From assembly GCA_002892395.1 (NCBI GenBank), contig NBBL01000011.1, forward strand, positions 1-64,000: a stretch of 64,000 nucleotides of DNA, given 5' to 3'. Below the pieces are notes generated by a model. The model made no database searches, had not been told where the DNA came from, and worked only from the letters and a program-made list of their open reading frames with translations. This DNA comes from Lachnospiraceae bacterium (GTDB taxonomy: Bacteria; Bacillota; Clostridia; Lachnospirales; Lachnospiraceae). Positions 44,895 to 54,400 of this stretch are shown here, piece after piece (within the stretch, counting starts at the first letter, position 1; each line of letters opens with the position of its first letter). The translations under genes were made by a program, and so were the position numbers.

Positions 44895-45863
44895 TCAAGC
44901 AATGTATTTCTGGTGTGAGGTCTTCACGTTGTTCTGGTTCACAATGGCGTACTGCATTGTAGTGTCAATCTGCGAATGACCAAGGATTTTCTGCACCTGC
45001 TCAATGGGCATTCCCTTGTCAATCGCTCTGGTGGCCATCGTGCGCCGGAACTTATGTGGGTGAATCTTAGGTAAGCCCAAACTTCGCCCCAACTCCCGCA
45101 CCCGAATCTCCACGCCGCTGATCTTCAGACGTTCGTGGGGTGCGTCCAGCGTAACGAACAGAGCAGGATTGTCATCCGTGCGGGCAGCAAGATAGTTCTG
45201 CAAGTGAATTTTTGCTTTAGCATCAAAATACACGCGGCGCTCTTTATCGCCTTTGCCATACACCACGCATTCCCGGCGTTCAAAATCCACGTTGGCAATG
45301 TTGAGGTTGACCAGCTCACCCACACGGATGCCGGTAGAATAGAGCAGATCAATCATAGCCAAATCTCGAAGTTCTGTGCAGTTGTCTCTCATCATCTCCA
45401 TATTTTCGTCGGAAATGACTTCCTTTACCACCGTTTTGGTCTTGATTTTATGAATCCGCCGCATGGGGCTTTTCAAAATATAATCCTCTTCCTCTAGCCA
45501 TGAAAAGAAGCTGGAGAGGTTCCGGCGCACATTATCCACCGTCACCTTGCTACAATTATTGATTTTCTGATAATCCACAAGATAACCACGGATTTCTTCG
45601 GTTGTAACTTTCCGAGTCGGCGTTTCAACATTGGTAAGAAAGTGTTGAATCGTTACCCGATAATATTGCAATGTCCGTGCAGAACAGCCTTCAATCTTCT
45701 TGGCGTCGAGAAACAGCTTCAAATATTCCCCATTGGAGATTTCTTCTTTCTGTGGTTCTGCTTCTGTCAGCTGCTCCAACAGCACCTCCTGTAGTTTCTT
45801 CATCTGAGGGATACTCAGATATTCAGCCATAGCATTCAGAATGTTGACAAGCTTTTCTTCCAT
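44895..45863 (-). CDS. Tyrosine recombinase between the hsdS genes
   Basis: A 322-residue phage-integrase-family enzyme with an N-terminal SAM-like DNA-binding domain (about 45-140) and a catalytic domain holding the Arg in STGIRVGEL, the HxxR box HPHKFRRTMA, the LGHSQIDTT box with its His, and a Tyr in MQYAI. It has a typical XerC/D-like length. Recombinases in this position drive shuffling of hsdS recognition domains. It ends 36 bp before the second hsdS start, so it is within the operon. Confidence 0.92.
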   Translation of the reverse strand: MEEKLVNILNAMAEYLSIPQMKKLQEVLLEQLTEAEPQKEEISNGEYLKLFLDAKKIEGCSARTLQYYRVTIQHFLTNVETPTRKVTTEEIRGYLVDYQKINNCSKVTVDNVRRNLSSFFSWLEEEDYILKSPMRRIHKIKTKTVVKEVISDENMEMMRDNCTELRDLAMIDLLYSTGIRVGELVNLNIANVDFERRECVVYGKGDKERRVYFDAKAKIHLQNYLAARTDDNPALFVTLDAPHERLKISGVEIRVRELGRSLGLPKIHPHKFRRTMATRAIDKGMPIEQVQKILGHSQIDTTMQYAIVNQNNVKTSHQKYIA

Positions 45864-45911
45864 GATAGGATTCCTTTCTTACCAACATCCTACCCCACTA
45901 TTTTCCTTTAG

Positions 45912-47081
45912 TTATCCAAAATATTGTTGCATCAGGCTGTCAAAGAGCATCTGTGCTTCATCCAGTCCCTTCTGTACGACAGCTTTTGATTTGTCGACTT
46001 GTTCGACAAATAATTCAAACTCATTTTGTAACTCAATTGGTGGAACAATTATAAGTACAGCCCTTACATCATTTTTAGTAATAGTCTTGGTTACAGCACC
46101 TCGTACATATTGTTGAATTTCTCTCTGTCCATACTCTGATGTAAGAAGGTGATACAAAAACTTTACATTAATGCGTTCATCATATCTAAACATAAAGGCA
46201 TTTCTACCTAATGATGCTGGCATATCTATTTGTGGCATTAAATAAATCTTTCCAGCACTACCAATCTTATTCATGATTATTTCGCCACCATATATCTTTG
46301 ATTTAGCCAAAAGTTCATAAGCCTCCTCATCAATATACTTAATGGCTGTCATATCTCCAGACTCTAAGTCTGTTGTTCTAACCATCCATGCATAATTAGG
46401 TTCATCATACATTGTTACACCACTATCTAAAGTCTTATAGCTACCATTCGAGCTGAAATCAGTTAGCACTGTCATGTAATCTCCCATAGGAGCTTTTATA
46501 AAACCTTTTTCATTATTAGCTGGATTCCCAAACATCTCGACAAATCGGGCTTTGATGAGTTCATCAAGCTTAACTAATTCTTCTTCTCTCATCTTTATTA
46601 TCTTTGATAATCTGTCCAATTGCTTTGAAATTACTTGCTGCTCTTGTAATGAAGGAATTCTAATTACTATTTTATCTAGTCCAGCATTTGTTATTGCTTT
46701 CTGTGTAGCTCCAGAACAATTTTTATCTTTTTGATTCAAGAACGTGGGACTAGTTAGTAAATGATATAAGCATTCCGTGGTGATAATATCTTTTTTTGCT
46801 TTTACAGCGCAAAAACCAGTCGAATAAATATTTTCCGAAAGTTCGTCATCAATTACTAAAGTCTTCAATGTCCCCATCATTTTGGCGAAAATAATATCAT
46901 TGGCATTGCACACCAAATTCGCACGTGAAGGTCTAGAATCATAATCAACTATTTCAATACCTGATTCAGATATATGATCAATATCAACAGCACCTGTACT
47001 TATATAATTTTTCTCACCATCAAATGATTTACAAGCTTGTCCTACAATATCAACACAATCTGTAAATTTGTACTTACTCAT
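45912..47081 (-). CDS. hsdS: Type I restriction specificity subunit, first copy
   Basis: A 389-residue S subunit directly after hsdM, with a complete C-terminal helix (VDKSKAVVQKGLDEAQMLFD, SLMQQYFG). It has two target-recognition domains (about 1-160 and 190-350), with the central coil KLDELIKARFVEMFGNP. It is probably the expressed copy. Both hsdS leaders share the stretch CACAAATACAAAG (plus strand) before the start, another sign of cassette structure. Confidence 0.93.
   Translation of the reverse strand: MSKYKFTDCVDIVGQACKSFDGEKNYISTGAVDIDHISESGIEIVDYDSRPSRANLVCNANDIIFAKMMGTLKTLVIDDELSENIYSTGFCAVKAKKDIITTECLYHLLTSPTFLNQKDKNCSGATQKAITNAGLDKIVIRIPSLQEQQVISKQLDRLSKIIKMREEELVKLDELIKARFVEMFGNPANNEKGFIKAPMGDYMTVLTDFSSNGSYKTLDSGVTMYDEPNYAWMVRTTDLESGDMTAIKYIDEEAYELLAKSKIYGGEIIMNKIGSAGKIYLMPQIDMPASLGRNAFMFRYDERINVKFLYHLLTSEYGQREIQQYVRGAVTKTITKNDVRAVLIIVPPIELQNEFELFVEQVDKSKAVVQKGLDEAQMLFDSLMQQYFG
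45976..46003 (-). repeat. 28-bp direct repeat shared by the two hsdS genes (copy in first hsdS)
   Basis: Same sequence and orientation as 43825-43852, 2151 bp apart, with the recombinase gene between them. Confidence 0.85.
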
Positions 47082-47108
47082 ATGTCACCCTCACAAATAC
47101 AAAGTTGT

Positions 47109-48644
47109 TCATTTCAGCATTGCCTCCAGTTCAGCCATTTCCGTGTCAATCTGTGCCTGCAATGCCTTCAGGTTCGCCAAAATCTCAAATGTTGACGGAT
47201 ACTCCACCGGAACATACTCGACCTTTTTATATTTGTTGATCGAGAGATCATAGCCATTGTCCACAATCTCCTGCTTTGGAACAAAGAAACTCTGCTCGGT
47301 GCGCTCCCTTGCTCCCTCTCCATCAAGATTCTGGAATCTGGCAATGATGTCCGGAATGTCGTTCTGTTCAATAGCACTGCGCTTATCATCCAAGCTGTAC
47401 CCATCCGCCTTCATGTTATAAAACCAGACCTTATCCGTACCGCCTGCTCCCGTTTTGGTGAACACCAGCACAGCGGTAGAAACACCGGCATAAGGTTTGA
47501 ACACGCCGGAGGGCATGGAAATCACTGCCCGCAACTGATGATTCTCCACAAGTTCCTTCCGCAAAGACTTGTGGGCATTGGATGAACCAAAGAGCACGCC
47601 GTCCGGAACGATGCAGGCGCAACGTCCACCAGCCTTAAGCATCCGCAGAAACAGAGCAACAAACAGAAGCTCCGTCTTCTTCGTATTGGTCACAGCCTTC
47701 AGATTATCATTAATACTTTCTGCATCAATGGTGCCCTTGAAAGGAGGATTCGCAAGGCACACCGAGTAGTAGTTGGAAATACTGTTCTGCTTGGAGACGC
47801 TGTCACGGTAATCAATCTCCGGTGTAGTGATGGAATGCAGCATCAGGTTCATTGCTGAAATTCGGAGCATGGTTCGGTCGGTATCGAATCCTGTAAATGC
47901 TGAACCCGAAAAGTGCTCCCATTGCTCTGGCGTCATCGTGGCTTCATAGTTTTTGCGAATGTATTCTGAAGCTGAAACCAAGAAACCAGCGGTGCCGCAG
48001 GCCGGATCACAGACTTCATCATCGGGTGTCGGCTGCAACAATGCCACCATCATCTCACGAATATGCTTCGGTGTCCGGAACTGCCCGTTCTGACCGGCAG
48101 TAGAAAGCTTGTCAAGCATATACTCGTAGAGGTCGCCTTGCATATCCAGGTCGGCAATGTCGTGCTCATAGAGGTCGTCCAGTCCAGTGATAATTTTTTG
48201 CAGCACCTGCGGCGTGGGAATCAGGAACATGGCGTCACTCATATACCTGGCAAAAGCCGTCTCTCCCACCGCCTGTCTGTCCTCCTGATCCGGAATTTCA
48301 ATCAGATTACCCTGATTGTCAAAATCGGGAAGTCTGCCATACTTCATACTCTTGATAGCCGGGAAGACTCTCTGAGACATAAGAGCAAACATTTCACGCG
48401 GGTCATTGTTCTTGAACTTGCTCCATCGCATGGACTGTCCTGCCGACGACTGAGGGAAAATCTTATCCATCTTTTCCCCGGTCATGTTTTCAAACTCTTC
48501 CGTCTCCAACTCTTTTTCATCCAGAGAGCGGATGAACATGAGATAGGTGAGCTGCTCAATGACAGTCAGGGGGTTGGAAATTCCTCCCGCCCAGATATCT
48601 GTCCAAATCTTATCTATTTTATTCTTGATTACTCCGGTGACCAT
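47109..48644 (-). CDS. hsdM: Type I restriction-modification system DNA methyltransferase subunit
   Basis: A 511-residue adenine-N6 methyltransferase. The helical N-terminal HsdM domain (to about 150) is followed by motif I DPACGTAGFLVSASEYI and motif IV LANPPFKG. AGGAGG lies 6 bases before the ATG. With HsdS it protects the host; with HsdR it makes the restriction complex. It heads the hsdM-S-recombinase-S-R order. Confidence 0.95.
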   Translation of the reverse strand: MVTGVIKNKIDKIWTDIWAGGISNPLTVIEQLTYLMFIRSLDEKELETEEFENMTGEKMDKIFPQSSAGQSMRWSKFKNNDPREMFALMSQRVFPAIKSMKYGRLPDFDNQGNLIEIPDQEDRQAVGETAFARYMSDAMFLIPTPQVLQKIITGLDDLYEHDIADLDMQGDLYEYMLDKLSTAGQNGQFRTPKHIREMMVALLQPTPDDEVCDPACGTAGFLVSASEYIRKNYEATMTPEQWEHFSGSAFTGFDTDRTMLRISAMNLMLHSITTPEIDYRDSVSKQNSISNYYSVCLANPPFKGTIDAESINDNLKAVTNTKKTELLFVALFLRMLKAGGRCACIVPDGVLFGSSNAHKSLRKELVENHQLRAVISMPSGVFKPYAGVSTAVLVFTKTGAGGTDKVWFYNMKADGYSLDDKRSAIEQNDIPDIIARFQNLDGEGARERTEQSFFVPKQEIVDNGYDLSINKYKKVEYVPVEYPSTFEILANLKALQAQIDTEMAELEAMLK

Positions 48645-48678
48645 TGGGTGCCTCCTGTCAATTCTTTGCTTTTCAAAG

Positions 48679-49335
48679 TTATTCTATCTCCCACACAAAG
48701 GTGGCAGTATCTCTTATATCAATATCGTCCGGCTCAATGTCTATCGCCCTTACAGCCATCTGGTCTGCCAGACAATCTTCAGCAAGATCATAATTAGTAT
48801 CAGAGCAGATGTTCAGCTCTCCCCAGCTATAATTGATCGAAACAAGGTCTCCAAGTTTTACTCCCGCTGCATCACAGAGCACCTCTGCTTTCCTTTTTGC
48901 ATTGGCCGTAGCAGAGCGGAGCATTTCCTCATTGATCGCTGTGGCATCTTTCACAGCAAAGGAAATAGAAAGCTGAGGGTAAGTCTGTGATTTCGAAATC
49001 GCCGTCAATGCCAGAGATAATTGCTTCGTATCAATAGGAAATTCGAGTTTCAGCTTTTGACTTACCACATAGTATTTGAATGTACGACGGTAATTTCCCG
49101 ACCGGTCTTTCAAATTCTCATACTCGGTTCGTACATTAAAGTCCGTTGTCTTAATCATATCCTTGTGGAATTTAGATTCAGTCAAATAATGTACAATATC
49201 CGCAATGCCATCACCCTCGATCTGCATAGCTCTATCATAATCTTTGTCTTGCGACTCCTTTGTCATAGAAATAATAACGGTATCCGGCCTCGCTGTGGCA
49301 CGCCCAATCCCTGTGACGGTAATCGTTCTCGGCAT
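48679..49335 (-). CDS. SIMPL domain (DUF541) protein
   Basis: A 218-residue protein starting PRTITVTGIGRATARPDTVI, the standard SIMPL opening. Unlike many family members it has no signal peptide, so it should be cytosolic. It precedes hsdM by 34 bp and may be in the same transcript. Its function is unknown; a fixed place upstream of type I genes would be notable. Confidence 0.82.
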   Translation of the reverse strand: MPRTITVTGIGRATARPDTVIISMTKESQDKDYDRAMQIEGDGIADIVHYLTESKFHKDMIKTTDFNVRTEYENLKDRSGNYRRTFKYYVVSQKLKLEFPIDTKQLSLALTAISKSQTYPQLSISFAVKDATAINEEMLRSATANAKRKAEVLCDAAGVKLGDLVSINYSWGELNICSDTNYDLAEDCLADQMAVRAIDIEPDDIDIRDTATFVWEIE

Positions 49336-49353
49336 CTGAAATCCCTCCCTGAA

Positions 49354-49569
49354 TTATGTGTTCGGTTTGTCCGGCAGCATTTCAACAATATCATCCAAAG
49401 TACAGTCAAGCGTAGCGCATATTTTTCGGAGAACGTCTGTACTCACATCCTCACCACGCCCCATCTTTGCTAACTGCCTTGTACTGATTCCAGCTTTTGT
49501 TCTCAGCTGTGTCTTTGTCATATCCCTCTTTATCAGCAGAATCCACAGCGGTTTATAGCTCATTTTCAT
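49354..49569 (-). CDS. XRE-family helix-turn-helix regulator
   Basis: A 71-residue Cro/CI-type DNA-binding protein (LIKRDMTKTQLRTKAGISTR, LDCTLDDIVEM). ATG 49569 is preferred to 49599 because GAGGTG lies 5 bases upstream. It is the first gene of the unit leading into the SIMPL and type I genes, so it may time expression of the methyltransferase and nuclease as controller proteins do. Confidence 0.85.
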   Translation of the reverse strand: MKMSYKPLWILLIKRDMTKTQLRTKAGISTRQLAKMGRGEDVSTDVLRKICATLDCTLDDIVEMLPDKPNT

Positions 49570-49901
49570 CTTGTCACCTCGTTCAGCACAGCTTATCAAC
49601 TGGGCACAAATCCAGATTCTTTATACCATGTGCCGAGGCGGAATGAAACAGCATTTTCCGTTTTGAAATCAAAAATTACGGTTCATTAGAGTGCGGGATT
49701 CCGTAAAATTCAAATTCCAAGTCTTCTGCAAGCAGGGCTTTCGTGACACAAAAGCGATTTTCTGCTTGTTGGGGAAACTCCCCAATCCCCTTAGAACGCT
49801 GCCTGCGGCATCGGGCTGCGCATCCGTTTCGGATGCTTTAACGGCAGTTCCTGCCAAAGAAAACGCCGGAGTGAATCATCACCCCGGCTTCAAAAAAACA
49901 G
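49570..49901. other. Intergenic region with a terminator; no gene seen
   Basis: About 330 bp. It resembles the decayed mobilisation-gene spacers of clostridial conjugative elements but has no supportable ORF. It should contain the promoter for the HTH gene on the minus strand. Confidence 0.4.
49856..49888 (-). terminator. Terminator of the vWA gene
   Basis: GCCGGAGTGA (49865-49874) pairs with TCACCCCGGC (49879-49888) around a 4-base loop. On the minus strand the hairpin is followed by GTTTTCTTT. It is just beyond the vWA stop at 49902. Confidence 0.75.
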
Positions 49902-50561
49902 TTACTTGTGTTCGCGTCCTCCGCGCTTTTTGTAGTCCTCGTCTATACGCTTTTTCCAGTCTGCACTCAGCGGGGCACTGCACCGGACAGAGCTGATTGC
50001 TTCGCTGACCACCTCATAATTCAACGCAGTTCCTTCACTGTCGCACTGATAGTTCACTGCACGATCTGCACCGATTCCGAACTGGTTTGCGGTCTCTACT
50101 GCGTCAATATTGGCACCGAGGAACAAAAACTCCCAACCGTATTTTTCTTTCTGCCGCTCAATCATCTGCTTCACTTTTTCGCTGTTGTATCGGCGGCTGG
50201 CATTCTCCATTCCGTCCGTAGTGATTACAAACATGGTGTGTTCCGGCACATCCTCCGGTCTTGCGTACTTATGAACATTTCCAATGTGATGAATCGCACT
50301 GCCGATGGCATCCAAGAGCGCTGTGCATCCGCGAACCGTGTAATCCCGATCGCTCATCGGTCGGATGTCCTTTACATTTACACGGTCATGCAGGACTTCG
50401 CTCACATTGTCAAACAATACCGTTGAAATCAGTGCTTCGCCCTCTGCTTTTTTCTGCTGCTCAATCATAGAATTGAATCCGCCGATGGTGTCCCGTTCCA
50501 GTCCGCTCATGGAACCGCTGCGGTCTAAGATAAAAACGATCTCTGTTAAATTCTTTCTCAT
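49902..50561 (-). CDS. vWA domain protein
   Basis: A 219-residue cytosolic von Willebrand factor A domain. The metal-ion-dependent adhesion site is visible as FILDRSGSMSG near residues 9-19, with Thr in RGCTALLDAI and Asp in ITTDGMENAS. ATG 50561 has GGGAGG 8 bases upstream; the longer frame to 50735 has no such support. It lies downstream of the broken macrodomain gene. The partner is unknown. Confidence 0.88.
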   Translation of the reverse strand: MRKNLTEIVFILDRSGSMSGLERDTIGGFNSMIEQQKKAEGEALISTVLFDNVSEVLHDRVNVKDIRPMSDRDYTVRGCTALLDAIGSAIHHIGNVHKYARPEDVPEHTMFVITTDGMENASRRYNSEKVKQMIERQKEKYGWEFLFLGANIDAVETANQFGIGADRAVNYQCDSEGTALNYEVVSEAISSVRCSAPLSADWKKRIDEDYKKRGGREHK

Positions 50562-50745
50562 ATGCTTGTCCTCCCAAAATCTCGCCCTTGCGGGCTCGCT
50601 GTCGCGGTATTCGCCAAGGTTTCGAGCAAGCTCGAACTTTGGCTCATTACACGCGCATATGGCTGCTCGATTTCGTACCTTACAGCCATAGTATAGCGAT
50701 TTTCTTTTGTGGAGTGGTCGCATGGAAAGCGACATTTCTTTGTCC

Positions 50746-51762
50746 TTATGCTCCGATCAGGCTCTGGTCAAAAGCAAACAGTGCCTCGTTGATTTCATAC
50801 ACATTATAGTTTCCCCGTTCGACCAAATATTCTACAATGATGTCGAATTTGCTCGAATGGGAAAGGGTAAACCCGGCCTTGCCGAGCATCTCCTGCATCT
50901 GGACAAGCGGCAGTTCCAAAGCGATGGCAAATGCCAGCGCTGTAGGTTTGGACGGCTTATAGAATTTATCTGAGCGAATTTTGGAAAAGAGCTTCCGGTC
51001 AATGTTTGCCTTCTTGTAGCACTGGGCATCCGTCATGCCGCTTTCGTCAATCTTCCGAAGCAGCATTTCCGAAAAGCTCTCATCAATCTGCCCCAGTGCC
51101 TCTTCCAAGGATTGACTGCTGATTGATTTACAGATTGCTTCGGGCAGCAGCGGAGCAGGTGCAGCTTCAAAGCAGGATTCCTCTGACAACGCCTTGAGCC
51201 GCCGTCTCTGTTCTACTCGGCTGTCAGTATGTTCCTCCACATACCGATCATCTATGTATGCCGCGATATCAGCAAACAGTTTTCCGCTGATCTGATATGC
51301 CTTTCGGTCAAAGATAACGATGTAGACCATCATCTCATTCTCCAGCAGAAACGTACTGATGGTATCGACTGCAACCTTCAGTGCCTGGTCTTTTGGATAG
51401 CCGTAAATGCCGGAGGAAATCAGCGGAAAGGCCACCGACTGACAGCCATTTTCTTTAGCCAGGTTCAAAGATGTCCGATAGCAGGATTACAGAAACTCCT
51501 GTTCCCGGTGCTTGCCATCCCGCCAGCGCGGGCCGACTGCATGGATCACATATTTGCAGGGCAGGCGGTATCCCTTTGTGATTTTTGCGCTGCCGGTCTC
51601 GCAGCCATGCAGCGTACTGCACTCTGCAAGCAGCTCCGGTCCGGCGGCACGATGAATGCAGCCGTCCACACCACCACCGCCCAAAAGAGAAGTGTTGGCA
51701 GCATTGACGATTGCGTCAACGCCCATTTTTGTAATATCGTTTCTGATAATCTGTAAGGGCAT
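50746..51762 (-). pseudogene. Macrodomain protein (ADP-ribose processing), broken by one stop codon
   Basis: A continuous 338-codon frame apart from TAA at 51487-51489. The N-terminal half is a macrodomain ([53 protein letters not shown]), which binds or removes ADP-ribose. The C-terminal 130 residues ([40 protein letters not shown]) look like a helix-turn-helix-type domain that often follows macrodomains in Firmicutes. The stop (FL*SCYRTSL) falls inside the macrodomain and could be a single base change from GAA. Confidence 0.85.
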
Positions 51763-51791
51763 TGCTTATCTCTCCCCTTTCTGCTGTCTCG

Positions 51792-52484
51792 TTAAACATG
51801 CTTCTTTTTCAATTCACGAATCAACATTTCAACCTGTGTTCCTATAAGGAACGGTGTTTTGATTGTCGATGCCCAATAAAAATTCCGCTTCAAAATTGTT
51901 TTAATCTCATTCGGAGACAGAGCAGGCAATGTTTTAACATCTCCATTGAAATTTTCCGGCACAATCATTCTGACACTATGATATTTTTCATCACCCACTT
52001 CCGTTGGTGTGTCTGTAACAATCTGTCCAACTGCAATAATTCCTCTTCCTTTGGAATAAAAAAGAGCATAGTCATCTTTGCGAAAGCTGTCGATATACCG
52101 TTTAGCATCTCCATATGCCGCTATTTTGTTTCCGAGAATCATCTCGGATTCATTTGTATCTGAATACGAGATATTCGTATCAAACATGATTCCCTTACAC
52201 GCAGAAAACTTCAAACGATTATTTTCTATTTCTGTCAGAAACTTCACCCAGTATAAAACATTCTCCGGAATGATATGAGACTTATCCGGATTGATTGCAA
52301 ATTCATAGATAACTGTTGGATCTGCTACTTTCACATTTGAATATTTCTGTTCATTCTGAACGTTTCCTTCTGTTGTAAGCAAATACACTTCACCATTCAG
52401 GCTGGAATAGTCATCTGTATTGAGATCAATATCACCCTTCTTTACCTGAATGTAAATATGCTTTCGGTTCAGGTCATTTGGATC
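51792..52484 (-). pseudogene. C-terminal fragment of a larger protein, 5' end lost
   Basis: The frame opens only at a TAA (52485) and has no start with a ribosome site: it reads RKHIYIQVKKGDIDLNTDDY, then SSLNGEVYLLTT and FYSKGRGIIAVGQIV. The first part looks like the strand-rich end of a PD-(D/E)xK or restriction-like nuclease, and the second part has an EVE/PUA-like feel (YALFYSKGRGIIAVG). An internal ATG at 52388 could start a shorter product. Identity is uncertain. Confidence 0.45.
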
Positions 52485-52633
52485 TTAATAATGCCAGTAA
52501 TCAATATACCAATTGATATTCCATATGATATACCAATTACTAAATCACTTATGTTAGATATTCTATTTAAAACTATTGCCAACACTAGAAATAACATTCC
52601 TATCGCTACATAATTATTTTTATTTAATTTCAT
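52469..52633 (-). CDS. Small membrane protein, hypothetical
   Basis: About 54 residues with two hydrophobic helices (YVAIGMLFLVLAIVLNRI and LVIGISYGISIGILITGII). ATG 52633 has GTGAGG upstream. Its last residues (KIQMT) come from the DNA of the neighbouring gene fragment, so the end may be chimeric. Confidence 0.5.
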   Translation of the reverse strand: MKLNKNNYVAIGMLFLVLAIVLNRISNISDLVIGISYGISIGILITGIIKIQMT

Positions 52634-53056
52634 CTTTTTAGCCTCACTCAAGTTCTAATTTGTTTTTAATATATACCCCTATTATGCCAAAAATACTCAA
52701 GACTTTAAATTAAAACTTATCAAACTCTGCTTGTCCTTGCAGGACTACCTTCGGTTCGTTTTAACTATTTCAGTGTCCTATGCAGCCGGATTGGGGCCAA
52801 AAAATACCCCGTTAGTTTCCCAACGAGGCATCAAAGATGATTCTATTCTGTTTTCTGTAAACTGGTACCCGTTTATCTTCTGGTGACCATTTGAGTCACG
52901 GCCAATGCATCAAAGTCCTTGTGCTATGATGCAGAGTATTTTCATGGGTTTCCATCATCTAAAAACGGTCTTTCCGTTTTTATTTTCTGATCGTTATTGG
53001 GTCAAGTCAATCGAATCCTTGCTGACATGCCCTTGTCTGTTCAAATATCTATATTA
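52634..53056. other. Gene-free region with hairpins
   Basis: About 420 bp without a supportable ORF. It has a terminator-like hairpin AAAAACGG/CCGTTTTT (52961-52981) and a stem in the TACCCCGTT...AACGAGG stretch near 52830. It should contain the promoter of the small membrane protein gene. Confidence 0.4.
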
Positions 53057-53095
53057 AACCCAGATTATTCATGTCTGCTATGAATAATTCGGGTT
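53057..53095 (-). repeat. Inverted repeat at the 3' side of the diguanylate cyclase gene
   Basis: AACCCAGATTATTCAT (53057-53072) pairs with ATGAATAATTCGGGTT (53080-53095). It can act as the terminator of the minus-strand cyclase gene. Pieces of both arms (GATTATTCAT at 54321, TGAATAATTCGGA at 54388) recur on the other side of the gene. Confidence 0.6.
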
Positions 53096-53102
53096 CATGT
53101 TA

Positions 53103-54314
53103 TCAATTATCTGACTTCTTTAACAAATGATATTTGCGCTTTTCCTCATACATTTTTTCATCCATGTGCATCAGGAACACTTCAGCATCATCTTCGGCTC
53201 CAAATTCTGCATATCCCATTGAAACACTTTCAGTGAATGGTTCTATCGCGGATTCGTTGAAACGGGATATATTATTATGAATCTCTTTCATTGTGGCCAG
53301 GACACTTTCTTCCTCAACATCTGACAGTAATACAATAAACTCATCTCCCGCATACCGGATTGCCATACCGGCAGCCGGGATAGATCTAAAAAGTATATTT
53401 CCCAACGTACAGATAGCCTTATCTCCCATACTATGACCAAAATTATCATTAATATATTTAAAAGCGTTTACATCCATCATGATTCCATATAAAGACTTAC
53501 CGTTCGTAAATTTTCTTTCAGAAAGTACTGCATTAAAATATCTCCGATTATATAATCCGGAAAGTTCATCAATATATAAATTCTCGGCATATGTCTGCAT
53601 CTGCACAAATATCAATGCAATCGCAACTAACACCCATGACGATGTGATTCCGTAAAAAAGGAACTGGATAAGCACGCCTGCAAAACAGGGCCCGACGAAA
53701 TATATCACGGGAAAGAAATTCACATTAACCCCCTGCTTTTTGGAATGATACACCAGATAGATGCTGTAAGCAAAATATAATATAAGTGAGATATATCCTA
53801 CCAGTGAACCGGCAGTTCGCTGATATACATTTTCCTTAGATATTTTAAACATAATCCCTGTTCCGGACAGATTACATAAAACCATAATTACTTCTACGAT
53901 CCAAGGAAACATTTCAATTCTTACTTTTTTGAATATTCTCTTATAATTCCGGTAAATGCGTAATTCTACATACAGACACCAAAGCAGACCTATGCTGACG
54001 GTACCTATAAAACATATACTGTTGGAGATATAATTGATCTGTCTACAGCCGGTAAATTGATTCCCATCTACCAGAAAAGCAATTGTCTCAGACAATGCCC
54101 CCGCTAAGTTCACTATTGCCATTCCGTCATATAGTTTGTCTTCCTCATGGAGACTTTCTCTGTTTTTCCGTCTGCAAAGCAAAAGAAACCACATCATTAG
54201 CACGGTCAATCCGTTTGCCATCAATATTTCTTCTATAACTATTATTTCTATCACCTTCCTATTACCATGCTTTTTATTATATCTTATCTCTGTACTCCCT
54301 TTAAAACAATACAT
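53103..54314 (-). CDS. Membrane-bound diguanylate cyclase (GGDEF domain)
   Basis: A 403-residue protein with about six or seven transmembrane helices (to about 235) and a cytoplasmic GGDEF domain (about 245-395) that makes c-di-GMP. The domain opens with DELSGLYNRRYF, has MMDVNAFKYINDNFGHSMGD, and an AGDEF variant of the active-site loop (YAGDEF). An RxxD inhibitory site is not evident before that loop. The first 30 residues may not be translated; a later Met at 32 is possible. The nearby BcsA carries a PilZ receptor. Confidence 0.92.
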   Translation of the reverse strand: MYCFKGSTEIRYNKKHGNRKVIEIIVIEEILMANGLTVLMMWFLLLCRRKNRESLHEEDKLYDGMAIVNLAGALSETIAFLVDGNQFTGCRQINYISNSICFIGTVSIGLLWCLYVELRIYRNYKRIFKKVRIEMFPWIVEVIMVLCNLSGTGIMFKISKENVYQRTAGSLVGYISLILYFAYSIYLVYHSKKQGVNVNFFPVIYFVGPCFAGVLIQFLFYGITSSWVLVAIALIFVQMQTYAENLYIDELSGLYNRRYFNAVLSERKFTNGKSLYGIMMDVNAFKYINDNFGHSMGDKAICTLGNILFRSIPAAGMAIRYAGDEFIVLLSDVEEESVLATMKEIHNNISRFNESAIEPFTESVSMGYAEFGAEDDAEVFLMHMDEKMYEEKRKYHLLKKSDN

Positions 54315-54320
54315 ATCCTG

Positions 54321-54400
54321 GATTATTCATACCTTTTACGTAAAAGCCGGTAAAAATCACTTGGTGATTTACACGAAGACTGTTTCGTGAATAATTCGGA
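54321..54400 (-). repeat. Repeat motifs at the 5' side of the diguanylate cyclase gene
   Basis: GATTATTCAT (54321-54330) and TGAATAATTCGGA (54388-54400) copy the two arms of the inverted repeat at 53057-53095 with a longer spacer that itself contains TAAATCACC/GGTGATTTA. The two sites bracket the gene. Confidence 0.5.
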
